Origin: Aurantimonas sp965217685
GTDB lineage: Bacteria > Pseudomonadota > Alphaproteobacteria > Rhizobiales > Rhizobiaceae
DNA: 64,000 bases
NCBI GenBank assembly: GCA_965217685.1
Contig: CBDCIZ010000003.1
Location: forward strand, 3,658,001 to 3,722,000
Reading direction: 5' to 3'
The translations under genes and the position numbers were made by a program. Shown in pieces: positions 54,413-63,544 of the stretch (its first letter is position 1; the number at the start of each line of letters is the position of its first letter). The notes beneath the pieces are model-generated. The model was given only the letters and a program-made list of their open reading frames with translations, made no database searches and was not told the origin of the DNA.

Positions 54413-55666
54413 ATGACCACCGAAAACTTTCGCATGCGCGTCGCCGAAGGCGAGGAAGCCCTGCGCGCGCTCTTCCCGGAAACGCCACTGCAGCTCAACG
54501 AGCATCTCTCCGCCAAATACGGCGCCCGAATCTTCCTGAAGCGGGAGGATTTGTCACCAGTCCGGTCCTACAAGATCCGCGGCGCCTTCAACTTCATGCG
54601 CAAGCGCCTCGCGGAGGGCGGCACCATCGGCAAATTCTGCTGCGCATCCGCTGGCAACCACGCGCAGGGTTTCGCCTTCGCCTGCCGGCATTTCGGCCTC
54701 GAAGGCCGGGTCTACATGCCGGTGACGACGCCGCAGCAAAAGATCGACAAAACTCGCGTCTTCGGCAACGGTGCCATCGAGATCGTCTTGACTGGCGATT
54801 TTTTCGACGATTGCTACGCGTCCGCCAAGGCCTATTGTGCCGAGACCGGCGCCGCACTGGTGCCGCCCTTCGACCATGAGGACATCGTCGAGGGGCAGGC
54901 CTCGGTCGGCCTCGAGATCGAGCGGCAGCTCGACGGCGAGCGGATCGACCGGCTGGTGTTGCCGGTTGGCGGCGGCGGGCTCTCCTCGGGGCTCTCGCGT
55001 TATTTCGCCGGCAAGGACGCGCCGTTCATCAATTTCGTCGAGCCGCTCGGCGCGCCGAGCCTGCGCACCAGCCTGATTTCCGGCGAGTTGACCCGACTTC
55101 CGCAGATGGACGGTTTCGTCGATGGCGCCGCCGTCGCCGAAATCGGTCGTATCCCCTATGAAACACTGCGGTGCTTTTCGCCCGAAGACGTGATTCTGTC
55201 GCCGGAGGGCCGACTCTGCCAGACCATGCTGGAGATGCTGAACGTCGAGGGCATCGTGCTGGAGCCAGCAGGCGCGCTCGCCATAGACGCACTGCGCACG
55301 CTCGGCGACGACGTCAGCGGCCAGACTGTCGTGCTTGTCGTCTCGGGCGGCAATTTCGATTTCGAGCGGCTGCCGGACGTCAAGGAGCGTGCACTGCGCT
55401 ACGAAGGCTTGAAGAAATACTTCGTCCTGCGGCTGGCCCAGCGTCCCGGTGCGCTCAAGGATTTCCTGAATTACCTTGGACCGGACGACAACATCGCGCG
55501 TTTCGAATATCTGAAGAAATCGGCCCGCGACTTCGCCTCGATCCTCATCGGCATCGAGACCAAGGATCCGGCGAATTTCGACGGCCTGTTCGAGCGTTTC
55601 GCCGATAATGGCGTCAGCTACCAGGACATAACCGACAACGTGTTGCTGGCCGATCTGTTGATCTGA
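54413..55666 (+). CDS. ilvA: Threonine dehydratase (threonine ammonia-lyase)
   Basis: PLP enzyme converting threonine to 2-oxobutanoate, the first committed step of isoleucine synthesis. The 417-residue protein has the PLP-lysine in SYKIRGAFN (K54), the PLP-phosphate site GGGGLSSG, and a C-terminal ACT-like regulatory domain (from about residue 330: YFVLRLAQRPGALKDFLNYL). The short form with a single regulatory domain. Preceded by a leader peptide and an attenuator-like hairpin. Confidence 0.92.
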   Translation: MTTENFRMRVAEGEEALRALFPETPLQLNEHLSAKYGARIFLKREDLSPVRSYKIRGAFNFMRKRLAEGGTIGKFCCASAGNHAQGFAFACRHFGLEGRVYMPVTTPQQKIDKTRVFGNGAIEIVLTGDFFDDCYASAKAYCAETGAALVPPFDHEDIVEGQASVGLEIERQLDGERIDRLVLPVGGGGLSSGLSRYFAGKDAPFINFVEPLGAPSLRTSLISGELTRLPQMDGFVDGAAVAEIGRIPYETLRCFSPEDVILSPEGRLCQTMLEMLNVEGIVLEPAGALAIDALRTLGDDVSGQTVVLVVSGGNFDFERLPDVKERALRYEGLKKYFVLRLAQRPGALKDFLNYLGPDDNIARFEYLKKSARDFASILIGIETKDPANFDGLFERFADNGVSYQDITDNVLLADLLI

Positions 55667-55745
55667 TTGCGTCCCGCGAATTGCCAGTCGGCCAAAGCAG
55701 CTGACGGTTCGGCACGTTCCTTGTCGCGAACGAGCGGCGACGCGG

Positions 55746-56738
55746 TCATCGCGGCAGCCGATCGATCCATTCGACGATGCGTTTGGCGAGGCTTTGCGTC
55801 GTCCGCGGCGAGACGATATCACCGGCGAGGATGTGGTTCGACGGATCACCGGAGACCGGCACCTCCACCACCTCGTGCGGCGCGCCCCATTTGGTCATCT
55901 CGGCTTCGGTCTTGTCCGGATCGACGATCGTGTCGGCGGGCGAGAACAGCGTCAGCACCGGGATGGTGATCTGGGCGACGTTCGCGGCGAGCGTCGCGCG
56001 AATCAGCGCAGCCATCGGCGCCAAAGCACCGATGGGGTAGGTCGTTGTCCAGTTCTCGCCCATCGTCTCGTTGAGCGGCTCGAAGACGCGAGTGCTGCCG
56101 CCGATATAGGGAAGCGCCTCGCGAGCGAAGGGCATGTCGAGCAGGAATGCCCATTTGCTTTGGAGGCCGAAGTTCGGCGAGATCAAAACGAGACCCGCGA
56201 CGTCCTTCATCGGTTCCGGATCGTTCTTGGCCAGCGTTGCGCCAAGGGTTGCGAGCGTGCCGCCCGTGGAGGTGCCGATGACGATGACCCGGTTGCCGAT
56301 GGCGCGGCCGATCGCCGTCGCCTCGGCGAGATCGTTGAGCCAGTCGTGGACCGTCGTCTGTTCCAGCGCAGCCGGGTCGCGGCCGTGGCCGGTAAGGCGG
56401 GTGTAGAAGAGATTGGCGCCCAGCGCCTTTGCGACCTGGTCGGCGAGCGGCCGGACCTCGGCCTTCGAGGCCGAGAAGCCATGAACGTAGACGATCGCAA
56501 GTGGCGTGCGGGCGCGCGAGGCCGGATAGGCCCAGACGATCTCCTTGGATGCGTTGGCCCGAAGGTTCGGGATGTCGGCCTCTTCGGTCGCGAGATAGGC
56601 ATCCGGGTCGGCCGGATCGATCCTCGAAGCGTCGAAGGTGATGGCCGTGTCGACAGGCTCGCGCGACCCGATAACCCAGAGGGCCCCGGCCGACAGAGCG
56701 AGGATGACGACAACAGCAATGAGAATGCGTAGAATCAA
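55746..56738 (-). CDS. Alpha/beta hydrolase (membrane-anchored)
   Basis: A 330-residue alpha/beta-hydrolase with an N-terminal membrane anchor or signal helix (LRILIAVVVILALSAGALWVIG). The nucleophile elbow is IGTSTGG (G-x-S-x-G), and the oxyanion region is VYVHGFSASKAEV; the catalytic histidine is probably in DPSNHILAGD near the C-terminus. Reported relatives include monoglyceride-lipase-like enzymes, but the substrate here is unknown. A TTG start is needed; no in-frame ATG lies nearby. Confidence 0.75.
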   Translation of the reverse strand: MILRILIAVVVILALSAGALWVIGSREPVDTAITFDASRIDPADPDAYLATEEADIPNLRANASKEIVWAYPASRARTPLAIVYVHGFSASKAEVRPLADQVAKALGANLFYTRLTGHGRDPAALEQTTVHDWLNDLAEATAIGRAIGNRVIVIGTSTGGTLATLGATLAKNDPEPMKDVAGLVLISPNFGLQSKWAFLLDMPFAREALPYIGGSTRVFEPLNETMGENWTTTYPIGALAPMAALIRATLAANVAQITIPVLTLFSPADTIVDPDKTEAEMTKWGAPHEVVEVPVSGDPSNHILAGDIVSPRTTQSLAKRIVEWIDRLPR

Positions 56739-56835
56739 GAAGGGTGTCCGTTCGATCGGCGAATTGCGACACCCCGTCGTCTAGCGCGTCTCGCCGCGAC
56801 GGGAAACCACCAGGGCGGGGTTCGTACGACAAGCG

Positions 56836-57109
56836 TCACCCAGCGAGAACGATCTTGCGACGCCGGCCGTCGAGTTTGCGCAGCGTCCCATGATCGATGC
56901 GTGCAACATCCCGCCAAAGCTTAGCCGGTAGAGGGTGAACCCGCTGCCGCCGTCACCGGCAGGTTCGATCACCATGTCCTGCAAGGTGTCGAGATAGCGT
57001 TTGGCCGCAGGCCGGTCTCGAACACCACGCTGGTGCCCCTGGACGGTGCAAAACGCCAATTGCCATCGGCGAACGGGTTGATCGTGCCCTTGTCGTGAAT
57101 GTAGCGCAC
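56836..57109 (-). pseudogene. Degraded gene with two frameshifts
   Basis: Three frames each carry a protein-like piece in the right order: VRYIHDKGTINPFADGNWRF followed by APSRGTSVVFETGLR; then AAKRYLDTLQDMVIEPAGDGG and SGFTLYRL; then KLWRDVARIDHG and LDGRRRKIVLAG with a stop at 56836-56838. Each switch is a one-base backward frame change. I do not recognise the family. It lies between ocd and the alpha/beta hydrolase gene. Sequencing errors would give the same picture. Confidence 0.5.
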
Positions 57110-57132
57110 GGTGGAGACGTTCGCGCGGCGCG

Positions 57133-58089
57133 TCAGGCGCACGCCTCGTCGACCAGACGACGGATCAGCACGCCGACCATGAGGTCGAGATGGGCCCCGC
57201 CGCCATTCTTGAACACGGTGATGGCGTTCGGCGAAGAACGACCGCTGCGTTTGGCGCAGAGATCGTAAAGATCGCCCCTGATGTCTGCTTCGGTGATCGT
57301 CCCGGCGTCGAGCGGGATTTGAATCTCGCCGATATGGCCGACGGTCGTGCGGCGAGAATCGACGAAAAGTTCGCCGCGCGTCAACACCGAATCGTCGGCC
57401 TCGCGCATGTCAAAGCGATAGGCGCCGATCAGGTCGACATGTGTTCCGGGAACAAGCCATTCGCCCTTCAGGAAAGGCGCGGTCGCCATGGTGGCGGTCG
57501 AGACGATGTCGGCAGAGCCGACGGCATCGGCGAGGTCCTCGGTGGCCTCCAAAGCCGCTCCACCGAGACAAACCGTCTCCGCGGCGAGTTCCGCGACGAT
57601 GTCGCACGCCTTGCTGGCGGTGCGGTTCCAGATGCGGATGCGTTCCAAGCCGGGAAACAGCTCGCGATAGGCCGCGACCAGCGTCTTTGCGACCGTGCCG
57701 GCACCGCAGATCAGAAGCGTCTTCGAATCGGCGCGTGCGAGCAACCGCGCGCCAAGCACCGAATCGCCGGCGGTTTTCCATTTGGTCACGAGGATACCGT
57801 CGATCAGCGCGACCGGTGCACCGGTCGTTTCGTCGAAAAGCAGCATGCCGCCCTGGATCGAGGGGATCGGCGGTGTCTTCGCGTTGTTTTCCGGAAAGAC
57901 CGTCACCGATTTCAGCGCAATGCCGAGACCTTCGATCCAGGCGCCCCGGTTGAGGAGGTTGCGGCCGGTCCTGGTCAGAAGGAGGTCTCCGATCTCGGCC
58001 TTCGGCAACTGATGGCCTTCGGCGATCGCGTCGGCGACCGCGCTCCAACTCAGCAGAGGATCGGCCTCGTCGAACCCGATGATTTTCAT
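57133..58089 (-). CDS. Ornithine cyclodeaminase/mu-crystallin family protein
   Basis: A 318-residue NAD(P)-binding protein. The Rossmann motif is LLICGAGTVAKTLVAAY, followed by the acidic/basic IRIWNRTASKA segment. The DLIGAYRFDMREAD motif is typical of ornithine cyclodeaminase-type enzymes, which deaminate ornithine to proline; other members reduce imino acids or act on lysine. The substrate is not readable. The ATG overlaps the GNAT stop (ATGA), so the two are coupled. Confidence 0.85.
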   Translation of the reverse strand: MKIIGFDEADPLLSWSAVADAIAEGHQLPKAEIGDLLLTRTGRNLLNRGAWIEGLGIALKSVTVFPENNAKTPPIPSIQGGMLLFDETTGAPVALIDGILVTKWKTAGDSVLGARLLARADSKTLLICGAGTVAKTLVAAYRELFPGLERIRIWNRTASKACDIVAELAAETVCLGGAALEATEDLADAVGSADIVSTATMATAPFLKGEWLVPGTHVDLIGAYRFDMREADDSVLTRGELFVDSRRTTVGHIGEIQIPLDAGTITEADIRGDLYDLCAKRSGRSSPNAITVFKNGGGAHLDLMVGVLIRRLVDEACA

Positions 58090-58655
58090 CGGCTTCCGCC
58101 AGAGGCCACTCCCGTCGCCAAAGCATCGTCGATCTTGGACCCAATCGCCGGCGTCTGGACCTGGCGCGTCGCGTAGATGCGGAAGCCGTGACGCTGATAG
58201 AGCGGCAGGGCAGCCGGGTGATCGAGCGTGTTGGTCTCGATCGTCAGGCGTTGAATGCCGCTTTCGAAGGCGGCACGGATGGCGTGATCGAGGAGATAGC
58301 CGGCGAGATGCTTGCCGCGGAAGGCGGCCAACACGGCGAGATGGACGATCCGCGCCTCCTTGATGGCGCGACGCATCTCGATCTCGAACCAACCCGCCGC
58401 CTGGTTGCCGCGGGACAGAAGAAAAACCCGCGTCGAGCCATTGTAGAGCTCGCGCGCCAAAAGGTCGTCGGGAAGGATGCGCGACGTCCAATGATGCGGA
58501 TCGCCGACCGCACGATAGAGGGCGCGATAGTCGGAGAGGGGAATGTCGAAGATCTCCGACAACTGCAGCGGATCCTCGATATCGGGCTCGGCGATCGGAC
58601 CACGCGGCGGCTCGCGCAACTCCAGGCTCGTCACCTTGGTAATCAGTAGGCGCAC
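58086..58655 (-). CDS. GNAT family N-acetyltransferase
   Basis: A 189-residue acetyltransferase with the GNAT acetyl-CoA site HLAVLAAFRGKHLAGYLLDHAI (motif A, R-x-x-G-x-A-like) and the C-terminal ETNTLDHPAALPLYQRHGFRIYATR strand typical of the fold. Substrate unknown. A GTG start 4 bases after the sseA stop places it in a coupled sseA-GNAT-ocd unit. The frame runs upstream, overlapping sseA, and that extension is not believed. Confidence 0.83.
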   Translation of the reverse strand: MRLLITKVTSLELREPPRGPIAEPDIEDPLQLSEIFDIPLSDYRALYRAVGDPHHWTSRILPDDLLARELYNGSTRVFLLSRGNQAAGWFEIEMRRAIKEARIVHLAVLAAFRGKHLAGYLLDHAIRAAFESGIQRLTIETNTLDHPAALPLYQRHGFRIYATRQVQTPAIGSKIDDALATGVASGGSR

Positions 58656-58659
58656 GGCG

Positions 58660-59505
58660 TCAGCGCCCGGTTTCGACGGGCGTATCCCTTGCCGAGCCCC
58701 ACTCGGTCCAGGAGCCGTCGTAAAGCCGGGTCGCCCGATTGCCGAGGCTTTCCAGCGCCAGGTTGAGCACTGCTGCCGTGACACCCGAGCCGCAACTCGT
58801 GACCACCGGCTTGTCGGGATCGATTCCCGCCTTCTCGAACGTCTCGCGCAGGGCATCGACCGATTTCAACCGGCCATCCTCCGCCAGCGTCGGGAACGGC
58901 ACGTTGGCGGCACCTGGCATGTGACCGGCGCGCACGCCGTCGCGCGGCTCGGGCACCTCGCCGGCAAAGCGATCGGCCGGTCGGGCATCGGCGACCTGAA
59001 TCATTCGGCCGCCCACGGCGGCTTTCATCTCGTCGAGGTCGTAGAGGGCGGACCGGTCGAAATGCGGCTCGAAGGTCGCCAAGTCCGGTGAGACCATGCC
59101 GGTCTCGATGGGCAGGCCTGCCGCTTTCCAGGCCGGAAAGCCGCCGTCGAGAATGCGCACGTCCTTGGCGCCGAAGGTGCGGAACATCCACCAGACCCGA
59201 GGTGCCGTGAAGAGGCCGACGCCGTCATAGACGACGATCATGTCGCTCGCCGCAATGCCGAGACTACCAACCGCTTCGGCGAAGGTCTCGGGCGAGGGCA
59301 GGGCGTGGGGCAGGGACGAGCCCGGATCGACGATCGCGTCCTGGTCGAAAAAGACGGCATCCGGCACGTGCCCCGCTTCGAATTCCGGACGACCGAAGCG
59401 CTTCTGTGCCGGCAGGTACCAGGAGCCGTCGACGACCGACAAGCCCTCACGGCCAAGTTCGGCAGCAAGCTCCGAGGGTGAGATGAGAAATGGATTGGCA
59501 GGCAT
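58660..59505 (-). CDS. sseA: 3-mercaptopyruvate sulfurtransferase
   Basis: A 281-residue two-domain rhodanese that moves sulfur from 3-mercaptopyruvate to cyanide or thiol acceptors. The catalytic loop is CGSGVTA with the active cysteine at residue 238; this loop (rather than CRKGV) favours mercaptopyruvate over thiosulfate. The ATG at 59505 gives MPANPFLISPSEL; the frame extends upstream but without family similarity. It leads the sseA-GNAT-ocd group. Confidence 0.92.
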   Translation of the reverse strand: MPANPFLISPSELAAELGREGLSVVDGSWYLPAQKRFGRPEFEAGHVPDAVFFDQDAIVDPGSSLPHALPSPETFAEAVGSLGIAASDMIVVYDGVGLFTAPRVWWMFRTFGAKDVRILDGGFPAWKAAGLPIETGMVSPDLATFEPHFDRSALYDLDEMKAAVGGRMIQVADARPADRFAGEVPEPRDGVRAGHMPGAANVPFPTLAEDGRLKSVDALRETFEKAGIDPDKPVVTSCGSGVTAAVLNLALESLGNRATRLYDGSWTEWGSARDTPVETGR

Positions 59506-59718
59506 GTTCAGTCTCGAAACGGCAGAGTGAAAGGCTGGCAATAAAATACGTCGAAGCAAAGTCGCACTGTCGGCGGCAAAGGCAAGGGGGCGGGCGCTTG
59601 GTGCGTTTCCTTCTTCCGGTCGGCTTCGAAATCCCAAGTCTTGCCGGAACTCATGACGTCTGGTGGACGCCGATGGGCGGATGGGGTAACGACAACCTGC
59701 CGGAAGCCATGTCTGCCG

Positions 59719-60450
59719 TCAGGCTGGCATCGAACCGAAGCGAATGCGGAACCGGCGGTTGTTCTTGCCCTTCTTCTCGATCTTGCCGATGTGGATTTCG
59801 CCGATTTCGGAGGTTTCCTGGACATGCGTGCCGCCGCAGGGCTGGGTGTCGACCGCGCCAGCGTCGCCGATGCAAACCAGCCGGATGAAGCCTGAGCCAC
59901 GCGGCGGCTTGACGTTGGCGGACTTCACCAGACCCGGATCGGCGTCGAGTTCGGCATCGGTGATCTGCCGGGTGAAGACCGGATGATTGGCCTCGACGAG
60001 TTCCATCAGCATCCGCGTCGTATAGGCCTTGTCCGGCGCGCCCTCCGGCAGGTCGAAGTCGATGCGGCTTTCCTCCTCCGCGACGCTGGCGCCCGTGATC
60101 GGGTAGGGGCAGACGATCGTCAGAAGATGGCAGGCCGTGTGCATGCGCATCAGCTTGTAGCGCCGCGGCCAGTCGACATGCAGCACAAGCGTCTCGCCGA
60201 TCTCCGGTTTAGGCTCGCCCGCTGCGGGGAGATGGACGGTCTCTCCCTTGGTCTCGCCGGTGATCGTGCCGGCGATCTTGATCGTCGAGCCGTCGGCGCG
60301 TTCGAAATGGCCGGTGTCGCCCGGCTGGCCACCTGAAGTCGCGTAGAAATTGGTGCGATCGAGAATGATGCTGCCGTCACTGCGCACGGCGACGACCGTG
60401 CCTTCGGCTGTCGAAAGATAGGCGTCGTCGCGAAACAGCTGTTCCGTCAT
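59719..60450 (-). CDS. alaX: Alanyl-tRNA editing protein AlaX
   Basis: A free-standing trans-editing hydrolase of 243 residues that removes misacylated serine (or glycine) from tRNA-Ala. The zinc motifs H-x3-H (H104, H108 in HTACH) and CGGTH (C205, H209) are complete, and the N-terminal glycine-rich motif (GGQPGDTG) is present, so it is the AlaX-M type. The ATG overlaps the cysK stop by four bases. Confidence 0.92.
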   Translation of the reverse strand: MTEQLFRDDAYLSTAEGTVVAVRSDGSIILDRTNFYATSGGQPGDTGHFERADGSTIKIAGTITGETKGETVHLPAAGEPKPEIGETLVLHVDWPRRYKLMRMHTACHLLTIVCPYPITGASVAEEESRIDFDLPEGAPDKAYTTRMLMELVEANHPVFTRQITDAELDADPGLVKSANVKPPRGSGFIRLVCIGDAGAVDTQPCGGTHVQETSEIGEIHIGKIEKKGKNNRRFRIRFGSMPA

Positions 60451-61487
60451 GGCTGTGACTCATAAGGGACTTCGAAGTTCGGGGCGTCTTCGATCCAGCC
60501 GGGGATGGGCAGGCCCTTTTCACGCAGAAAGGTCGGATTGAACATCTTCGACTGATAGCGATTGCCGTAGTCGCAGAGGATAGTCACGATCGTGTGGCCG
60601 GGGCCCATTTCCTTCGCCATATGAATGGCGCCGGCGATGTTGATGCCCGAGGAGCCGCCGAGGCAGAGGCCCTCCTCGCCGACAAGGTCGAAGACGATCC
60701 CGAGGGCTTCGTCGTCGTGGATCTGGTAGGCGAAATCCGGCTCGAAGCCTTCGAGATTTCTGGTGATACGTCCCTGGCCGATGCCCTCGGTGATCGATGA
60801 GCCTTCCGATTTCAGCTCGCCGTTTTTGTAGAACTCGTAGAGTGCGGCGCCCATCGGGTCGGCGATTCCGATCTTGATGTGGCCGGAATGGCGCTTCAGG
60901 CCTATCGCCGTGCCAGCCAGCGTGCCGCCGGTGCCAACGGCGCAGATGAAGCCGTCGACGGTGCCGTCCGTCTGGTGCCAGATCTCCTCGGCTGTGGTGA
61001 CGATGTGGCCTTCGCGATTGGCGAGATTGTCGAACTGGTTGGCCCAGATCGCGCCGGCCGGATGGCTCTTGGCGAGCTGCTCTGCGAGGCGGCCGGAGAG
61101 TTTCACGTAATTGTTCGGGTTCTTGTAGGGGACTGCCGGCACCTCGATCAGTTCGGCGCCCATCAGACGCAGCGCGTCCTTTTTCTCCTGCGCCTGGGTC
61201 TCGGGAATGACGATCACCGTCCTGTAGCCGAGCGCGTTGGCGACCAGCGAGAGGCCGATACCCGTGTTGCCGGCGGTGCCCTCGACGATCAGTCCGCCGG
61301 GTTCGATGAGACCCTTCTCCTCGGCGTCACGGATGATGAACAGGCCGGTGCGGTCCTTCACCGACTGACCGGGGTTCATGAACTCCGCCTTGCCGTAGAT
61401 TTCGCAGCCCGTCACCTCCGACGCCTTGTTGAGGCGGATGAGCGGCGTGTTGCCAATGGCGTCGAGGACGGAATTCATTCGGGACAT
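60447..61487 (-). CDS. cysK: Cysteine synthase A
   Basis: O-acetylserine sulfhydrylase: O-acetylserine and sulfide give cysteine. The 346-residue PLP enzyme has K44 in the family motif NPGQSVKDRTG, EGTAGNTGIG and VGTGGTLAG sites, and a C-terminal extension that makes it longer than E. coli CysK (323 residues). Followed by alaX with an overlap of stop and start codons (ATGA). Confidence 0.94.
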   Translation of the reverse strand: MSRMNSVLDAIGNTPLIRLNKASEVTGCEIYGKAEFMNPGQSVKDRTGLFIIRDAEEKGLIEPGGLIVEGTAGNTGIGLSLVANALGYRTVIVIPETQAQEKKDALRLMGAELIEVPAVPYKNPNNYVKLSGRLAEQLAKSHPAGAIWANQFDNLANREGHIVTTAEEIWHQTDGTVDGFICAVGTGGTLAGTAIGLKRHSGHIKIGIADPMGAALYEFYKNGELKSEGSSITEGIGQGRITRNLEGFEPDFAYQIHDDEALGIVFDLVGEEGLCLGGSSGINIAGAIHMAKEMGPGHTIVTILCDYGNRYQSKMFNPTFLREKGLPIPGWIEDAPNFEVPYESQP

Positions 61488-61571
61488 TTGGGACTCTGGG
61501 CGTGGCGCGGGCTGCGGAAGGGCTTGCCGCGAACCTATGACCGCCCGCGGGGCAGGGCAAGCGCTACGACG

Positions 61572-61592
61572 AAGGTCTTAGGGTAAGGTCTT
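61572..61592. repeat. Direct repeat AAGGTCTT upstream of the TRAP operon
   Basis: AAGGTCTT occurs at 61572-61579 and 61585-61592, a 13-base spacing. Located 155 bases before the dctP start, in the intergenic region shared with divergent cysK; could be an operator. Confidence 0.3.
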
Positions 61593-61747
61593 GTGGCAAA
61601 TTATCTCTTCGCCTAACGTCAAATGTCAGGAGGAATAGTTTCGCTGCTCGGACACTCTGGAGGGAGATGTTCGATCGTAAGGTGGCCAAACTATTTTGCC
61701 GGGAGAAAGAAAATGGCACCAATTGCCGGTAGTGGGAGGATAATGTC

Positions 61748-62884
61748 TTGACCAATATTGACCAGAAGCGTGTCGATCGTCGTTCGTTCCTGAAAAAAGG
61801 GCTGATCGGCGGCGGCGCTGTTGCCGCCACATCGCTGGCCGCTCCAGCGGTTCTCGCTCAGGCGCCCGTCGTCGTGAAGATGCAGACGTCCTGGCCGGCC
61901 TCCGACATCTGGATGGAAATGGCGCGGCAATATGTCGACCGCGTCCAGAAGATGAGCGGCGATCGCATCAAGGTCGATCTTCTGCCGGCCGGCGCGGTCG
62001 TCGGTGCCTTCCAGGTGATCGACGCGGTCAATGACGGCGTGCTCGACGCAGCGCATTCGGTCTGCGCCTACTGGTACGGTAAGAACAAGGCGGCCTCGCT
62101 GTTCGGCACCGGGCCGGTCTTCGGCGGCAATCCGACGACGATGCTCTCCTGGTTCTACCAGGGCGGTGGCCGCGATCTCTATCGCGAGTTGACCCAGGAC
62201 AATATGGGCCTGAACGTCGTCGGCCTCCTGGGCTTTCCGATGCCGGCCCAGCCCTTCGGCTGGTTCAAGCAGGAAGTGAAGTCCGTCGACGACATCAAAG
62301 GCCTGAAATATCGTACCGTCGGTCTCGCGGCCGATCTGATGCAGTCGATGGGCATGAGCGTCACGCAGCTTCCGGGCGGCGAGATCGTACCGGCGATGGA
62401 GCGCGGCGTCATCGACGCCTTCGAATTTAACAACCCGTCTTCCGACATGCGCTTCGGCGCGCAGGATGTTTCCAAGAACTACTATCTCGGCTCCTACCAT
62501 CAGGCGTCGGAGGCCTTTGAGTTCCTGTTCAACAAGGACTTCCTCGACGACCTCGATCCGGACCTGCGGGCCATCATGGAATACGGCGTCGAGGCCGCCT
62601 CGACCGCCAACACGGCCTTCGCGCTCGACAACTATTCGGCCGACCTGCAGAAACTGCAGACTGAGAACGGCGTCAACGTGCAGCAGACGCCGAAGGAAAT
62701 TCTTGCGGCGCAGCTCGAGGCCTGGAGCGCGATGATCGGCGAACTCGAAAGTGACCCCTTCATCAAGAAGGTGCTCGACAGTCAGCGCGCCTGGGTGGAG
62801 CGGGTGACCTACTACGAAATCCTCAACGCGCCGGACTACCGGCTTGCCTACGAGCATTTCTTCCCGGGCAAACTTCCGGCCTGA
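61748..62884 (+). CDS. dctP: TRAP transporter solute-binding protein, DctP family
   Basis: Periplasmic binding protein of a TRAP transporter, 378 residues. The N-terminus contains a twin-arginine motif (DRRSFLKKG) and an AxA cleavage site around residue 37, so export is by the Tat route. The MQTSWPASDIW start of the mature part and the length resemble TakP-like proteins, which bind 2-oxo acids. A TTG start with GGGAGG 8 bases upstream. First gene of dctPQM, divergent from cysK. Confidence 0.9.
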   Translation: MTNIDQKRVDRRSFLKKGLIGGGAVAATSLAAPAVLAQAPVVVKMQTSWPASDIWMEMARQYVDRVQKMSGDRIKVDLLPAGAVVGAFQVIDAVNDGVLDAAHSVCAYWYGKNKAASLFGTGPVFGGNPTTMLSWFYQGGGRDLYRELTQDNMGLNVVGLLGFPMPAQPFGWFKQEVKSVDDIKGLKYRTVGLAADLMQSMGMSVTQLPGGEIVPAMERGVIDAFEFNNPSSDMRFGAQDVSKNYYLGSYHQASEAFEFLFNKDFLDDLDPDLRAIMEYGVEAASTANTAFALDNYSADLQKLQTENGVNVQQTPKEILAAQLEAWSAMIGELESDPFIKKVLDSQRAWVERVTYYEILNAPDYRLAYEHFFPGKLPA

Positions 62885-62907
62885 TCGGTCTTTCCGATTT
62901 TGCCACG

Positions 62908-62933
62908 GCCCGGCGGTCTTTGAGCCGCCGGGC
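62908..62933 (+). terminator. Intercistronic hairpin between dctP and dctQ
   Basis: GCCCGGCGG (62908-62916) and CCGCCGGGC (62925-62933) form a perfect 9-bp GC-rich stem with a TCTTTGAG loop. No T-run follows, so it is more likely to stabilise the dctP transcript or reduce read-through than to end transcription. It fits the need for more binding protein than permease. Confidence 0.65.
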
Positions 62934-62959
62934 GCTTCTGCTGCCGGGCACGGGGACCC

Positions 62960-63544
62960 ATGCTGTCATACATCCGCTTTGCAGACGCTCTGTCGGCCGC
63001 CTTCGGGAAGGCCTTCGCCTGGCTGATTATCCTGATGACCTTCGGGACCAGCTACGAGGTTTTCGTCCGCTACGTCCTCAATTCCCCGACGCCATGGGCG
63101 TTCGACGTGTCCTTCATCATGTATGGCACGCTGTTCATGATGGGCGGGGCGTATACGCTTTCGCGCAACGGTCATGTCAGGGGCGATTTCCTCTACCGGC
63201 TGTGGAGCCAGCGCACCCAGGCGACCGTCGACCTCATCCTCTATCTCATCTTCTATTTTCCCGGTGTCACCGCGCTGATCGTCACCGGCTGGAAATACGC
63301 CGCGCGTTCGGTCGGCTACGGCGAGGTGAGCGTCAACAGCCCTGCAGGCATTCCGATCTTCCAGTTCAAGGCGGTGATGGTTGCGGCGGGGATGCTGCTC
63401 TTCATCCAGGGCATCGCCGAGATCTTCCGCTGCATCCGCTGCATCCGTGACGGCTACTGGACCCGCGCCCATGAGGATGTGGAAGAAACCGAAAACACCG
63501 TTCTCAACAAAGCCACGGCCGCCGAAAGCGACGCGCATCCATGA
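62960..63544 (+). CDS. dctQ: TRAP transporter small permease, DctQ family
   Basis: A 194-residue four-helix protein that joins the large permease. The pattern LIILMTFGTSYEVFVRYVLNSPTPWAFDV and the four helices are typical of DctQ. Its C-terminal tail (after residue 165) is acidic and soluble. The TGA overlaps the dctM start by three bases. Confidence 0.88.
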   Translation: MLSYIRFADALSAAFGKAFAWLIILMTFGTSYEVFVRYVLNSPTPWAFDVSFIMYGTLFMMGGAYTLSRNGHVRGDFLYRLWSQRTQATVDLILYLIFYFPGVTALIVTGWKYAARSVGYGEVSVNSPAGIPIFQFKAVMVAAGMLLFIQGIAEIFRCIRCIRDGYWTRAHEDVEETENTVLNKATAAESDAHP

